DNA from: a bacterium 210917-SL.2.15
GTDB taxonomy: Bacteria > Bacillota > Clostridia > Oscillospirales > Oscillospiraceae
Length of the DNA: 64,000 bases
Direction: 5' to 3'
Assembly (NCBI GenBank): GCA_020555605.1
Contig: JAJCJC010000006.1
Location: 52,673 to 116,672, forward strand
Below the pieces are notes generated by a model. The model saw only the letters and a list, made by a program, of their open reading frames with translations, was not told the DNA's origin and did no database searches. This document shows, piece by piece, positions 23,455 through 35,174 of this stretch. The position numbers and the translations under genes are program-made. The stretch's first letter is position 1; each line of letters begins with the position of its first letter.

Positions 23455-25644
23455 ATGAACGCAATCAATGTCCGCAAATTCATTCAGGAAAACTACACGC
23501 CCTACGACGGCGACGCCAGCTTCCTCGCCGGCCCCACCGAGCGCACCACCAAGCTGTGGAACGAAGTGCTGGAGCTGATGAAGCAGGAGCGCTCCGCCGG
23601 CGGCGTGCTGGACTTCGACACTAAAATCATTTCCGATATTACCTCTCACGCGGCCGGCTACATCGACAAAGAGCTTGAGCAGATCGTGGGACTGCAGACC
23701 GACAAACCCCTCAAGCGCGGCATCATGCCCTTCGGCGGTATCCGTGTGGTGCGCACCAGCGTGGAAGAGCACGGCGGCAAGCTCGACCCGGAAGTGGAGC
23801 GCATCTTCAAATACCGCAAGACCCACAACGACGGCGTGTTTGACGTGTACACCGACGAGATCAAGATCGCCCGCAGCAACAAGCTCCTCACCGGCCTGCC
23901 CGATGCCTATGGCCGCGGCCGCATCATCGGCGACTACCGCCGCGTGGCTCTGTACGGCGTGGACTTTTTGATTGAGCAGAAGAAAGAGGCCGTGCAGCGC
24001 TACGTCCACGCCGATATGAGCGACGACCTGATGCGCAAGCGCGAAGAGTTGGCCGAGCAGATCCGCGCCCTGAAGGAGCTGAAGGAAATGGCCGCCAGCT
24101 ACGGCTGCGACATCTCCAAGCCCGCCCAGGACACGAAGGAAGCCATCCAGTGGCTCTATTTCGGCTATCTGGCCGCCGTCAAGGAGCAGAACGGCGCAGC
24201 CATGAGCCTGGGCCGCACCTCCACCTTCTTGGATATCTATGCCGAGCGCGACCTCAAGAGCGGCAAATACACCGAGGAACAGATTCAGGAATTTGTGGAT
24301 CATTTCATCATGAAACTGCGTATGGTCCGCTTCCTGCGCACCAAAGTCTACGATTCCCTGTTCTCCGGCGACCCCACCTGGGTCACCGAATCCCTGGCCG
24401 GCATGGGCATGGACGGCCGCCATATGGTCACCAAGATGACCTACCGGTATCTGCACACCCTGGAAAACCTGGGTCCGGCGCCGGAACCGAACCTGACCGT
24501 GCTGTGGAGCACCCGCCTTCCGGAACACTTCAAGCACTACGCTGCCCATATTTCCATTACCACCTCCGCCATCCAGTATGAGAACGACGACCTGATGCGC
24601 CCCGACCTGGGCGACGACTACGGCATTGCCTGCTGCGTTTCCCCCATGCGCATCGGCAAGCAGATGCAGTTCTTCGGCGCCCGCGCCAATCTGGCCAAGG
24701 CGCTGATGTACGCCATCAACGGCGGCCGCGATGAGCTGACCGGAGAGCAGGTCACCGACCGCTACGAACCCATTACCAGCGAGTACCTTGATTTCGATGA
24801 GGTCATGGAAAAATTCCAGGTCACCATGCGCCATCTGGCCCGCGTGTATATGAACGCCCTGTACTGCATCCACTATATGCATGATAAATACGACTACGAG
24901 CGCATCGAAATGGCCCTGATGGACGAGGAAATGAAGCGCACCACCGCCTGCGGCATCGCGGGCCTGAGCGTGGTAGCCGACAGCCTGTCCGCCATCAAGT
25001 ATGCCAGGGTCAAGCCCATCCGCGACGAGAACGGCATGGCCGTGGATTTTGAAATCGAAGGCGATTTCCCCAAATATGGCAACAACGACGACCGGGTGGA
25101 CGAACTGGCTCAGTGGACGGTGAGCTATTTTATGGACACACTGCGCCAGCAACAGACCTACCGCCGCTCCATCGCCACACAGTCGGTGCTGACCATCACC
25201 TCTAATGTGGTGTACGGCAAAAATACCGGCTCCACGCCCGATGGACGCAAGCGCGGCGAGCCGCTGGCCCCCGGCGCCAACCCCATGCACGGCCGCGACT
25301 GCAACGGCGCCATTGCTTCGCTGTCCTCCGTGGCCAAGATTCCTTTTGAAGACGCTCAGGACGGCATCTCCTACACGTTTACCATTGTTCCCCAGGCTCT
25401 GGGCAAGACCAAGGAGGACCAGGAGTCCAACCTGTACGCCCTGCTGGACGGCTACGCCGAAAAGGGCGGCCACCATATCAACGTGAACGTCCTCAACCGC
25501 GAAACGCTGCTCGACGCCATGGATCACCCCGAAAAATATCCTCAGCTGACCATCCGCGTGTCCGGCTACGCCGTCAACTTCATCAAGCTGACCCGCGAGC
25601 AGCAGCTGGACGTGATCAGCCGCACCTTCCACGAAAAGTTCTGA
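23455..25644 (+). CDS. pflB: Formate C-acetyltransferase (pyruvate formate-lyase)
   Basis: This glycyl-radical enzyme turns pyruvate and CoA into acetyl-CoA and formate in anaerobic fermentation. The 729-residue protein has the catalytic cysteine pair in GIACCVSPM (C393-C394), [24 protein letters not shown] before it, and the radical site RVSGYAVNF with Gly704 near the C-terminus. The length is slightly short of the E. coli enzyme but both catalytic sites are intact. AGGAGG precedes the ATG. Three bases separate it from the activase gene pflA. A long leader with a terminator suggests regulation of transcript elongation. Confidence 0.97.
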   Translation: MNAINVRKFIQENYTPYDGDASFLAGPTERTTKLWNEVLELMKQERSAGGVLDFDTKIISDITSHAAGYIDKELEQIVGLQTDKPLKRGIMPFGGIRVVRTSVEEHGGKLDPEVERIFKYRKTHNDGVFDVYTDEIKIARSNKLLTGLPDAYGRGRIIGDYRRVALYGVDFLIEQKKEAVQRYVHADMSDDLMRKREELAEQIRALKELKEMAASYGCDISKPAQDTKEAIQWLYFGYLAAVKEQNGAAMSLGRTSTFLDIYAERDLKSGKYTEEQIQEFVDHFIMKLRMVRFLRTKVYDSLFSGDPTWVTESLAGMGMDGRHMVTKMTYRYLHTLENLGPAPEPNLTVLWSTRLPEHFKHYAAHISITTSAIQYENDDLMRPDLGDDYGIACCVSPMRIGKQMQFFGARANLAKALMYAINGGRDELTGEQVTDRYEPITSEYLDFDEVMEKFQVTMRHLARVYMNALYCIHYMHDKYDYERIEMALMDEEMKRTTACGIAGLSVVADSLSAIKYARVKPIRDENGMAVDFEIEGDFPKYGNNDDRVDELAQWTVSYFMDTLRQQQTYRRSIATQSVLTITSNVVYGKNTGSTPDGRKRGEPLAPGANPMHGRDCNGAIASLSSVAKIPFEDAQDGISYTFTIVPQALGKTKEDQESNLYALLDGYAEKGGHHINVNVLNRETLLDAMDHPEKYPQLTIRVSGYAVNFIKLTREQQLDVISRTFHEKF

Positions 25645-25647
25645 GCC

Positions 25648-26373
25648 ATGGCTCTGACAGGACGTATCCACTCTCTGGAGAGCTTCGGCGCCGTGGACGG
25701 GCCGGGCGTACGCTATGTGATCTTTTTTCAGGGCTGCCCGCTGCGCTGCATCTACTGCCACAATCCGGACACCTGGCCGCTCAAGGGCGGCCGGGAGGTC
25801 ACGGTGCGGGAACTGGTGGAGGGCCTGCTGCCTTACCGCCCCTTCCTGCGCACCGGCGGCGTCACGCTGACCGGCGGCGAGCCGCTGCTGCAGAGCGCGT
25901 TTGTCTATGAACTGATCCGCGCCCTGCACGCAGAGGGGTTCCACACCGCCATCGACACCGCCGGCTCCATTCCTCTGGAAACCTGCCGGGAGGCCGTGGA
26001 CGAAGCGGACATGCTGTTGCTGGACATCAAAGCGCTGGAGCCGAAACTCTGCCGCATAATTTCCGGCAGCGGCGGCGAACAGGCCAAAGCGCTGCTCCAA
26101 TATTGCGAGGACACAAAAAAGCCCGTCTGGCTGCGCCATGTGGTGGTGCCGGATTATACGCTCAACTACGATAAGCTGGCCGATCTGGCGGACTATCTCA
26201 AAGGGTTTTCCTGCATCGAGCGGGTGGAGCTTCTGCCCTTTCATCAGATGGGCAGCTATAAATGGGCCGCCGAACATATGCACTACGCACTGCAGGACAA
26301 GCGCACCCCCACGAATGAAGAAATGGACAAGGCCCGCAAACTCTTTGCCGACGCCGGGCTGCGGGTCCAGTGA
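25648..26373 (+). CDS. pflA: Pyruvate formate-lyase activating enzyme
   Basis: This 241-residue radical SAM enzyme installs the glycyl radical on PflB. The 4Fe-4S ligands are C30, C34 and C37 in GCPLRCIYCHNPDTW; TLTGGEPLLQ binds SAM and HTAIDTAGS and LLDIKAL are typical of the activase family. The N-terminus (GRIHSLESFGAVDGPGVRYVIFFQGC) matches known PFL activases. It starts 3 bases after pflB, so the two are co-translated and probably made in a fixed ratio. A strong bidirectional terminator follows at 26401. Confidence 0.97.
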   Translation: MALTGRIHSLESFGAVDGPGVRYVIFFQGCPLRCIYCHNPDTWPLKGGREVTVRELVEGLLPYRPFLRTGGVTLTGGEPLLQSAFVYELIRALHAEGFHTAIDTAGSIPLETCREAVDEADMLLLDIKALEPKLCRIISGSGGEQAKALLQYCEDTKKPVWLRHVVVPDYTLNYDKLADLADYLKGFSCIERVELLPFHQMGSYKWAAEHMHYALQDKRTPTNEEMDKARKLFADAGLRVQ

Positions 26374-26400
26374 TCCACTTCATGGAAACAGCAAAGCAAA

Positions 26401-26447
26401 CGCATGCTCCCGCTTTCGACTGAAAGCGGGAGCATGCGCTCTTTTTC
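26401..26447. terminator. Bidirectional terminator between pflA and pit
   Basis: Bases 26401-26417 and 26422-26438 form a perfect 17-bp stem around the loop GACT; CTCTTTTTC follows. It serves the pflBA transcript and the convergent phosphate-transporter gene. Confidence 0.93.
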
Positions 26448-27450
26448 ACACCATATGGAGCATCCACTTGGAAAGCACATACCCCAGCAGGGCGCAGGCG
26501 GGAAAGGTGAGCAGCCAAGCCAGGACCATCCGTCCCGCGATGCGGCGGTCCACCTTTCCGCCGCCTGCCGCGCCCGCGCCCATCACCGCGCAGGTTTTGG
26601 TGTGTGTCGTGGATACCGGCAGACCCCCGGCCGTTGCCAGCAGCAGGCACGCCACCGCCGCCGCATCCGCGGCAAAGCCCTGATAGGGCATAAGGGGCGT
26701 CATGTCCTGGCCCACGGCGCGGATAATACGCCGCCCGCCCACGGCGGTGCCCGCTCCCATGACCAGCGCGCACAGCAGCGCTTCCCACAACGGCGCGCTT
26801 TCCAGCTGCGGCGGCCGCCCCGTCCGCAAGGCCGCTGCTAACAGCAGAACGCCGAGGAATTTCTGTCCGTCCTGGGCGCCGTGGCAAAAGGCCATGGCTG
26901 CTGCGCCGGCGATCTGCCAGCGCCGGAACCGCTGCGCGGCCCGCTCCAGGCAGCCACGTCCCAAAAGCAAACGCATCAGAACACACAGACCACCTCCCAA
27001 CATCAGCCCCAAGAGCGCCGAAAGGAGCAGCCCCCACAACACCTTTCCCCAGGCCGCCATACTGACGCCGCTCAGCGTCCCCTGCAGGGCCACTGCCGCA
27101 CCAGACAGTGCTGCCAGCAGAGCGTGGCTCTCGCTGGTGGGAATTCCAAAAGCCCAGGCCGCCACCGCCCAGAGTACAATACTCAGCAGCGCCGCACACA
27201 GCGCCGTCTGGGCCTGTGCCCGGGCGCTGAAATCGCCGATCTCCAGCACCGTGGCCACCACCGCCGGACACAGCGCCGCCGAGAGAACGGCTCCCAGCAG
27301 ATTGCACACCGCCGCCAGGGCAATGGCCCGACCCATGCGCAGCGCCCCGGTGCCCACTGCCGTGGCGATGGCGTTGGGCGCGTCGGTCCAGCCGTTGACA
27401 AAAATGACCGCCAGCGTCAGCAGCACCAGCGGCGATAACAGGATTTCCAC
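26446..27450 (-). CDS. pit: PiT-family inorganic phosphate transporter
   Basis: This 334-residue membrane protein has about ten membrane segments and the two inverted PiT signatures: VNGWTDAPNAIATAVGTGAL (residues 19-38), and in the second half GAQDGQKFLGVLLLAAAL. PiT carriers take up phosphate, usually as a metal-phosphate complex, with H+ or Na+. It lacks the long central hydrophilic loop of some homologues, which is common in Bacillota. No phoU-like partner lies beside it. The start codon ATG follows GGGGCGG at a reasonable distance. Confidence 0.9.
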   Translation of the reverse strand: MEILLSPLVLLTLAVIFVNGWTDAPNAIATAVGTGALRMGRAIALAAVCNLLGAVLSAALCPAVVATVLEIGDFSARAQAQTALCAALLSIVLWAVAAWAFGIPTSESHALLAALSGAAVALQGTLSGVSMAAWGKVLWGLLLSALLGLMLGGGLCVLMRLLLGRGCLERAAQRFRRWQIAGAAAMAFCHGAQDGQKFLGVLLLAAALRTGRPPQLESAPLWEALLCALVMGAGTAVGGRRIIRAVGQDMTPLMPYQGFAADAAAVACLLLATAGGLPVSTTHTKTCAVMGAGAAGGGKVDRRIAGRMVLAWLLTFPACALLGYVLSKWMLHMV

Positions 27451-27518
27451 AGCACGTCCGCCCCTTTCTCTCTACTGTACGAAGCGCACGATGCAACTAT
27501 ACCACCCTTTTTCAGTCA

Positions 27519-27556
27519 AAAAGGAGCACGAAAGCAGATACTTTCGTGCTCCTTTT
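27519..27556 (-). terminator. Terminator after metG
   Basis: AAAAGGAGCACGAAAG (27519-27534) pairs with CTTTCGTGCTCCTTTT (27541-27556) around a 6-base loop. The A-run on the left gives a T-run on the minus strand, which ends the leftward metG transcript. Confidence 0.9.
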
Positions 27557-27592
27557 CAATGTTATCCACGGGCAGGCGGGCGCCTTTGCGTG

Positions 27593-29656
<2,064 letters not shown>

Positions 29657-29834
29657 AATTGTTTTCTCTCCTTCTCGCCGCTCCGAATGAAAGAGGGCAG
29701 AATCTCCTTTGTGCCGCAAAGGTATAGTTAAAAGTAGTATACCATGCTTTGGTTTATTTTAACAGAGAAATATCACATTTCCTGTCCCATCTGCCAAAAA
29801 TACGGGGCAGCCGCCCTCTGGAAGACCTTGCCAG

Positions 29835-29863
29835 TGGACAAATTGAAATTGTTTTGTTATACT
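29835..29863 (+). promoter_or_regulatory. Promoter of the SLH gene at 29937
   Basis: TGGACA (29835-29840), a 17-bp spacer and TATACT (29858-29863) form a good sigma-A promoter about 75 bases before the start codon. The 280-base gap between the divergent metG and SLH genes holds this promoter and the metG promoter; nothing else is supported. Confidence 0.65.
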
Positions 29864-29936
29864 TTTGTTACTATTGTAACTCTTCTATTGCCTGCGGCCC
29901 TTTTTGCCGCAGCGCCGGAAAGGAAGCTTGACCGCT

Positions 29937-30899
29937 ATGAAAAAACGTCTTTTCAGCGCCCTGTGCGCTTTTTCGGTGGCCCTGTCGCTCACCGGTACAG
30001 CCCTGGCCTCTACCTATTCCGTCACACTGACTACGGAGGAAGCTGCCGGGGAAATCCCCGTGCTGCTTACCATCCCCGCCGTCACGCCGGCTGCGCCGGG
30101 GCAGGAGGCCGACCGCATTGTAATCAACGCACCCATCGCAGGTGCGGCGGTAGAGATCCCCATCAACGGCAAAGCCTCCGATACCGATCTCCTGCTTGTG
30201 GATGAACAGGGCCTCTACGAAGCCGCCGAGGACGCCGTCCGCGGCGAGAGCACCGTGTCCACCATGCTGCCCGGCACCCAGGCTACCTTGCTGATCCTGA
30301 AAAAGCCGCCCTTCACGGACGTCTCCCGTACCGCCTGGTATTACGGAGGTGTGGTCTACGCGTACCAAAACCAACTCATGAGCGGCGTTTCCTCCACCAA
30401 ATTTTCCCCCAACAGCGCCGCCGACCGCGCCATGCTGGTCACGATCCTCCACCGCACAGCGGGCAAGCCCGCCGCCGATGGCGGCGCGTCCTTTGCCGAT
30501 GTACCCAAAGGGAAATATTATTCTGACGCCGTGGCCTGGGCGGCCGGGGCGGGCATCGTTACCGGCTCAGGCAGCGGCAACTTCAACCCTACCGGAAAAC
30601 TGACGCGGGAACAACTCGCCGTGATCCTGTACCGCTATGCGCAGTATGAGGGCCGGGATGTAAGCCGGCGGGCGGATCTGGGCGCCTACAAAGACGGCGC
30701 AAAGGTGTCCTCCTGGGCGAAAGACGCCATGTCCTGGGCTGTGGCCGAAGGCCTGATCACCGGCAGCAACCAGAAAAACCTCGCTCCCGGCGGCTCCGCC
30801 AACCGGGCGCAGCTGGCCACCATCCTCATGCGCCTTCTGGAGTCCGGGGATATTCTGAACCAGCCCGAGGAGGCGCCCAGCGCCGGAATCAGATTCTGA
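29937..30899 (+). CDS. Secreted SLH-domain protein
   Basis: This 320-residue protein starts with a signal peptide (MKKRLFSALCAFSVALSLTGT, cleavage near ALAS), then an N-terminal beta-rich domain of about 100 residues (TTEEAAGEIPVLLTIPAVTP). Three SLH repeats fill residues 125-305 (FTDVSRTAWYYGGVVYAYQNQLM; FADVPKGKYYSDAVAWAAGAGIV; GAYKDGAKVSSWAKDAMSWAVAEGLI), each with a TRE/DRA/NRA-type cell-wall-binding motif. It should be surface-anchored. GGAAAGGAAG lies upstream of the ATG at 29937. The end is followed by a strong bidirectional terminator. Its role is unknown. Confidence 0.87.
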   Translation: MKKRLFSALCAFSVALSLTGTALASTYSVTLTTEEAAGEIPVLLTIPAVTPAAPGQEADRIVINAPIAGAAVEIPINGKASDTDLLLVDEQGLYEAAEDAVRGESTVSTMLPGTQATLLILKKPPFTDVSRTAWYYGGVVYAYQNQLMSGVSSTKFSPNSAADRAMLVTILHRTAGKPAADGGASFADVPKGKYYSDAVAWAAGAGIVTGSGSGNFNPTGKLTREQLAVILYRYAQYEGRDVSRRADLGAYKDGAKVSSWAKDAMSWAVAEGLITGSNQKNLAPGGSANRAQLATILMRLLESGDILNQPEEAPSAGIRF

Positions 30900-30950
30900 A
30901 TCCAGCGATACACCCAATTCCGAATCGTAATATTTTTTTCAATCTATACA

Positions 30951-30990
30951 AAAGGGTCCGGCGGAGCAACTGCTCTGCCGGACCCTTTTT
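30951..30990. terminator. Bidirectional terminator
   Basis: A 17-18 bp stem (30951-30967 with 30972-30989, one wobble) with A and T runs at its flanks separates the convergent SLH and anti-sigma genes. Confidence 0.93.
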
Positions 30991-31010
30991 GTTTGACTGC
31001 ATGGTGCCGC

Positions 31011-32057
31011 TCAATGCGGCATATCCAAAATTTCCCGCAGCTGCTGTAGGGAAGCCGGGGAGGCAGCATAGTCTTTCACGCTGGGCAGCGCCTCCCAGTC
31101 GGTGCCGTAAATCTGATTGTACAGTTTCACCAGACCGGGCAGCGATGCGTTTACCTCTTCCAAGGTGATGCTTTCGCTGTAAGTTTCACCGCCGGCGTCT
31201 TCATACGTCCAGGAAAAGACGCCCAAATTGCCTGTCAGAGCCAGCATTTCTTCGCCCGCTTTCCGCATCTGTGCATGAACCATAACGCTCTGCCGGTTGT
31301 CCAGAGGCTCCTGAAAAACCACGGTGAAGCCATAGGGCGCTGCCTCTGTCTGCAGGGAGACCGTATAGGCACCAAACCCGGGATCCATCTGCCCCCAAAG
31401 GGCCGTTACCGCCGATGCATTGCCCACATAATCCACCTGATTGCGATAGAGCTGGTTCGTAGCTTGCGAAATTGTCAACCCATCCTGCCAGATGAGAGCG
31501 CCGCAAAGATACACTTCATCTACCTGTGTCAAATCCACCGTCACGGTTTTTATCATGTCCGGTGTAACGTCGGTAATCCACCGTCCCGTGTCGATTTTGC
31601 GAACGGTGATATAGGCCGCGCCGTCTTCTATACGCACATTGCTTTGCGCCAAACCGATGCGGAAGCGTCCGTAGACCGCCGGCCGCGCCGTTAATTCCAG
31701 CGTGTTTTCCACCGCAGAAACGGAATAACTGAACTCGCCCTGTTCTGCCGGTGTGCCGATGATATAGAGTTTCACCGGCCAAACCGCCGCCAGCACCAGC
31801 ACCGTGCAAATGACTGCCGTCAACACCGCGGTATGCCGCTTGCGGCGGACAACTTTGAGATAATTTAGTTCCCGTGTTTCCTCTGTCGGCTGCGCAGAGG
31901 GAGGCCGCTTCATGGCTTCATATTTCTCTCGGCAGTGTGCACAGGTTTCCATGTGGGCACACAGCGCTTCGTTGCTTTCCGGGCCGGTCAGCCCATCCAC
32001 ATAGGAGGGCAGCAGGTCCTCCACAATGCCGCAGGGCAATTCATACTTCTCCGTCAT
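31011..32057 (-). CDS. Anti-sigma factor with zinc-finger N-terminus (RsiW-like)
   Basis: This 348-residue protein has a cytosolic zf-HC2 domain (ending CAHMETCAHCREKYEAM, residues 33-49), one membrane segment (about 78-97, LTAVICTVLVLAAVWPVKLYI) and a large extracytosolic domain of about 240 residues that I do not recognise beyond a DUF4825-like feel. Such proteins hold an ECF sigma factor at the membrane until an external signal or proteolysis frees it. Its start lies 17 bases inside the end of the upstream ECF sigma gene, so the pair is translationally coupled. The C-terminus ends in a helical, acidic region. Confidence 0.85.
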   Translation of the reverse strand: MTEKYELPCGIVEDLLPSYVDGLTGPESNEALCAHMETCAHCREKYEAMKRPPSAQPTEETRELNYLKVVRRKRHTAVLTAVICTVLVLAAVWPVKLYIIGTPAEQGEFSYSVSAVENTLELTARPAVYGRFRIGLAQSNVRIEDGAAYITVRKIDTGRWITDVTPDMIKTVTVDLTQVDEVYLCGALIWQDGLTISQATNQLYRNQVDYVGNASAVTALWGQMDPGFGAYTVSLQTEAAPYGFTVVFQEPLDNRQSVMVHAQMRKAGEEMLALTGNLGVFSWTYEDAGGETYSESITLEEVNASLPGLVKLYNQIYGTDWEALPSVKDYAASPASLQQLREILDMPH

Positions 32058-32541
32058 GTTCCATCGCTCCTTTCAGCCGCTCTTTCCCGCGGTAAAACGT
32101 CACACGGGACCAGTTTTCTGTTTTGCCCATTACGGCAGCGATCTCCTTGAAGGACAGATCGCCGAACAGGCGCAGGTATACCACTTCGCGTGCCGGCTCC
32201 GGCAGGGTGTGAACAGCGCGCAGCAGATCGAGATGCTCCGCACGCCTGAGCACGTCATCCTCTGCCGAGGGAACGGGAAGCGTGATGTCCTCTGTCAGCG
32301 TTTCGCTCTGCCGCCTGGTTTTGCGCAGATGCTGGTACCACAGATGCTTGGCGATCTGGCAGAGCCAGACGGACAGACGGCACGAGCCGTCATAGCGGCC
32401 GATGGAGCGCACCGCCTGATAAAAGGTCTCCGCCGTTAGCTCTTCGGCCAGATCCGCATCCCGGCACTGGGCCAGCAGGAATTTATATACGGTTTGAGCA
32501 TAGCGGCGGTAAATGTCCTCCATCTCCATTGCCTCTTCCAC
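32041..32541 (-). CDS. ECF-type RNA polymerase sigma factor
   Basis: This 166-residue protein has the two domains of an extracytoplasmic-function sigma factor: sigma2 (about residues 8-75, with DADLAEELTAETFYQAVRSI and LSVWLCQIAKHLWYQHLRK) and sigma4 (about 105-160, LPEPAREVVYLRLFGDLSFKEIAAVMGKT). The gene overlaps its cognate zf-HC2 anti-sigma gene by 17 bases. The likely start is GTG at 32541, about 9 bases after GGGGG; ATG at 32529 is an alternative. It may autoregulate: TGTAAC about 17 bases before GATATAAC lies upstream, an ECF-like arrangement, though this is weak evidence. Confidence 0.92.
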   Translation of the reverse strand: MEEAMEMEDIYRRYAQTVYKFLLAQCRDADLAEELTAETFYQAVRSIGRYDGSCRLSVWLCQIAKHLWYQHLRKTRRQSETLTEDITLPVPSAEDDVLRRAEHLDLLRAVHTLPEPAREVVYLRLFGDLSFKEIAAVMGKTENWSRVTFYRGKERLKGAMEHDGEV

Positions 32542-32620
32542 GTTCCATCGCCCCCTTTCTACTTGTTATATCCCATCTGCGCCTTTTTCGTTACAGAAAC
32601 GGATTACTTTTTTACACCAT

Positions 32621-32650
32621 AAAAAAACCGCCTGCCGACAGCAGGCGGTT
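32621..32650 (-). terminator. Terminator after the MATE gene
   Basis: AAACCGCCTGC (32624-32634) pairs with GCAGGCGGTTT (32640-32650). On the minus strand a T-run follows (complement of the A-run starting at 32621). It lies just beyond the MATE stop codon. Confidence 0.88.
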
Positions 32651-32657
32651 TCCTTGC

Positions 32658-34040
32658 TCATGGTTCTTTTTCCCGCATCCGGTTCTCCGCCGCAGCCATG
32701 GAGCCGAACCGTTTCCAACGGCCCAGCAGGAAATAGCCGCCGCTGAGGATCACGCCCACCAGCCAGGCCCCGGCGTAGCAGGCAAACATATATTGCTGGC
32801 CGAACGCGTCCGAAATCACATAGCAGAGCACCACACGGACCACTACCACGGAAATCAGGCTGCTGATCATGGGAAACACCGCGTCCCCCGCGCCGCGCAT
32901 CACATTGTTGAGCACAAACTGTACGGCAAACAGCGCGTAAAACGGCAGCACCCACCACAGATACAACACGCCCGCGTCCACCACGGCAGGCGTTTTGGAA
33001 AAGAGCAGCATAACGGGCCGGCTCACCGGCAACAGCACCGCCGCAATGGCAAAGCACCAGGCCACGCCCATCCCCAGTGTCACCCGCGTACCCTGGCGCA
33101 CCCGGTCCATGCGCCCGGCACCCACGTTCTGCCCCACATAGGTAGTGGCGGCGTTGGCCAGGCTCTGCACCGGCAGGAAGGCAAAGCAGTCCACCTTGTT
33201 GCCCACATTGAACCCGGCGGTGAAATCGGTGCCGTATAAATTCACCCGGGCCATCAAGGCCATGATGGCCGCAGCGATCAGCCCGTTCTGAATACCCGCG
33301 GGCAGCCCAATGCGCACGATCTGCCGCAGCAGATTCCGGTCGATGCGCAGTCCCCGCAGATGCAGATGAAATTCCGAATACATGCGGTTGATGTAGAAAA
33401 TGCCGAAAATCCAGGAAAACCACTGGGCAATGATGGTGGCAAAGGCCACGCCCGCCACGCCCCAGCGGAACACCGCCACAAAGAGGAGATCCAGAACAAT
33501 GTTGATCCCCATGGCAATGCTCAAAAACATCAGGGGCGTTTTGCTGTTGCCCAGTCCCTGCAGGATACCCGCGTTGGTATTGTAACCGATGCTGCCCACC
33601 AGACCCAGGCTGACAATCTGCAGATACAGCCGAGCCTCGGGGAACGCCGCCGCCTCCACCTGCAGCAGATGAAGAATCGGGTCCGTCAGGAAAAAGGCCG
33701 CCAGGGAAATCGGAATGGCTATAATCAGAAACGCGGCATAGGCCGTGTCGATGGCGGCGCGGACCCGCTCGGTCTCCCCGGCACCGTAAAACTGGGCGAT
33801 GACCACTGTGGAACCGATGCCCAGGCCGATGAACAGCGACACAAACAAAAACACCACCGGAAAGGCGATGCCCACCGCGGCCAGCGCCGTGTCGCCGGTG
33901 AAATTGCCCACGGTCCAACTGTCCACCATATTATAGAGCTGCTGGAGCACATTGCCCAACAGCAGCGGCAGGGAAAAGAGGAAAATATGCTTGGCCGGAC
34001 TGCCCTGGGTCATATCCCGCATCTTTGCGTTGGCGTTCAC
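32658..34040 (-). CDS. MATE-family efflux transporter
   Basis: This 460-residue protein has twelve predicted membrane segments in two MatE halves (about residues 15-180 and 235-400). Typical sequences are FSLPLLLGNVLQQLYNMVDS and NFTGDTALAAVGIAFPVVFL. The DinF/NorM-type family exports drugs or other cationic compounds using an ion gradient. The GTG at 34040 is preferred because AGGGGGAG precedes it; a TTG at 34082 is also in frame. A strong promoter (TTGACA-16-TACAAT, minus strand, 34124-34097) drives it. No regulator gene adjoins it directly. Confidence 0.92.
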   Translation of the reverse strand: MNANAKMRDMTQGSPAKHIFLFSLPLLLGNVLQQLYNMVDSWTVGNFTGDTALAAVGIAFPVVFLFVSLFIGLGIGSTVVIAQFYGAGETERVRAAIDTAYAAFLIIAIPISLAAFFLTDPILHLLQVEAAAFPEARLYLQIVSLGLVGSIGYNTNAGILQGLGNSKTPLMFLSIAMGINIVLDLLFVAVFRWGVAGVAFATIIAQWFSWIFGIFYINRMYSEFHLHLRGLRIDRNLLRQIVRIGLPAGIQNGLIAAAIMALMARVNLYGTDFTAGFNVGNKVDCFAFLPVQSLANAATTYVGQNVGAGRMDRVRQGTRVTLGMGVAWCFAIAAVLLPVSRPVMLLFSKTPAVVDAGVLYLWWVLPFYALFAVQFVLNNVMRGAGDAVFPMISSLISVVVVRVVLCYVISDAFGQQYMFACYAGAWLVGVILSGGYFLLGRWKRFGSMAAAENRMREKEP

Positions 34041-34096
34041 TTGCGCTCCCCCTTTCTTTCTCCAGGTTCTCTCTTTCGCCAAAGGCGTGTACTTTC

Positions 34097-34174
34097 ATTG
34101 TATTCTGGAAAATGATTCTGTCAAGGCGTACTTGCACACGAGCGATTGCCCTGCGGGGCAGAATATGATACACT
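34097..34174. promoter_or_regulatory. Divergent promoters between the MATE exporter and exonuclease III
   Basis: Minus strand: TTGACA (34124-34119), 16 bp, TACAAT (34102-34097) for the MATE gene. Plus strand: TTGCCC (34146-34151), 17 bp, TACACT (34169-34174) for exoA, leaving a leader of about 160 bases with one clear hairpin (GTTTTCC...GGAAAAC near 34202). The 300-base gap contains no other supported feature. Confidence 0.6.
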
Positions 34175-34341
34175 GCTCTCACATCCCCGTGGGATCCCCC
34201 GGTTTTCCTCCTCGGTGGAAAACTGTGTGCAAAAAGTGAAAAACTCACCAAACTTTCCGTTTCAAATTTTATAATTCTCTCTATTGACACGGATGCTACA
34301 AAATTACTCTCTATTTTTTAACAGAAAGGACGCATTTGTCT

Positions 34342-35094
34342 ATGAAACTGATCTCCTGGAACGTAAACGGCCTGCGCGCATGCCTGGGCAAGGGGTTTCT
34401 CGATTTTGCTGCAGCGGAAGATGCGGACGTGCTCTGCCTGCAGGAAACCAAAATGCAGCCCGAGCAGGCAGAGTTCGACCTGCCCGGCTATCACCGCTTC
34501 TGGAACAGCGCCGACAAAAAAGGCTACTCCGGCACCGCCATTTTCACCAGGCGGGAACCGCTGCAAGTGCGCTATGATTTCGGCGGGGACCTGCACCGCC
34601 ACGAAGGACGATTGATCACCGCCGAATACCCGGCCTTTTTCCTCGTGTGCTGCTACACGCCCAACGCCCAAGACGAACTCAAGCGCATCGACTACCGGAT
34701 GCAGTGGGAGGATGATCTGCGGGAGTACCTCTTGACTCTCGACCGGGAAAAGCCCGTGATTTACTGCGGCGACCTGAACGTAGCGCATGAAGAAATCGAT
34801 CTGAAAAATCCCGGCCCCAATCGTGGCCACGCCGGTTTTTCCGACCAGGAGCGCGCCAAAATGACCACCCTGCTGCAAAGCGGTTTCTGCGATACGTTCC
34901 GCACCCTCTATCCCGACACGGTGAAATACTCCTGGTGGAGCTACCGCTTCCGCGCCCGGGAAAAGAACGCCGGCTGGCGCATCGACTATTTTATCGTTTC
35001 CGCGCGCCTGATGGATCGGGTGGCGGACGCGCGGATTCTGAACGACGTCTACGGCAGCGACCACTGCCCGGTAGCCCTGGTGCTGAAGGACTGA
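34342..35094 (+). CDS. exoA: Exodeoxyribonuclease III
   Basis: This 250-residue AP endonuclease/3'-5' exonuclease acts in base excision repair. It has the family motifs SWNVNGLRA (residues 5-13), CLQETKMQPEQ (Mg-binding Glu), YCGDLNVAHEEIDL, and the C-terminal GSDHCPV with the catalytic His. The length is normal for the ExoA/XthA branch. The ATG at 34342 gives the standard start MKLISWNVNG. It is divergent from the MATE exporter and has its own promoter. All catalytic residues I can check are in place. Confidence 0.97.
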   Translation: MKLISWNVNGLRACLGKGFLDFAAAEDADVLCLQETKMQPEQAEFDLPGYHRFWNSADKKGYSGTAIFTRREPLQVRYDFGGDLHRHEGRLITAEYPAFFLVCCYTPNAQDELKRIDYRMQWEDDLREYLLTLDREKPVIYCGDLNVAHEEIDLKNPGPNRGHAGFSDQERAKMTTLLQSGFCDTFRTLYPDTVKYSWWSYRFRAREKNAGWRIDYFIVSARLMDRVADARILNDVYGSDHCPVALVLKD

Positions 35095-35174
35095 CGCAAC
35101 CGCGCGTTGCTTTCCTTCGCCCGCGCCCTGTGCTATGATGGAGACAACCAAAACGACAACAGGAGGAAAGAGCG

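Noticed and set aside
23124..23483. Minus-strand frame with Cys pairs upstream of pflB, considered as a zinc-ribbon protein
   Set aside because: It covers the pflB leader, promoter and terminator, has no convincing ribosome binding site and no family pattern.
23419..26283. A 954-codon open frame on the minus strand opposite pflBA
   Set aside because: It is antisense to two certain genes, consists of His/Gln/Val/Gly-rich sequence of no family, and is explained by GC-biased third positions that remove stops from the opposite strand.
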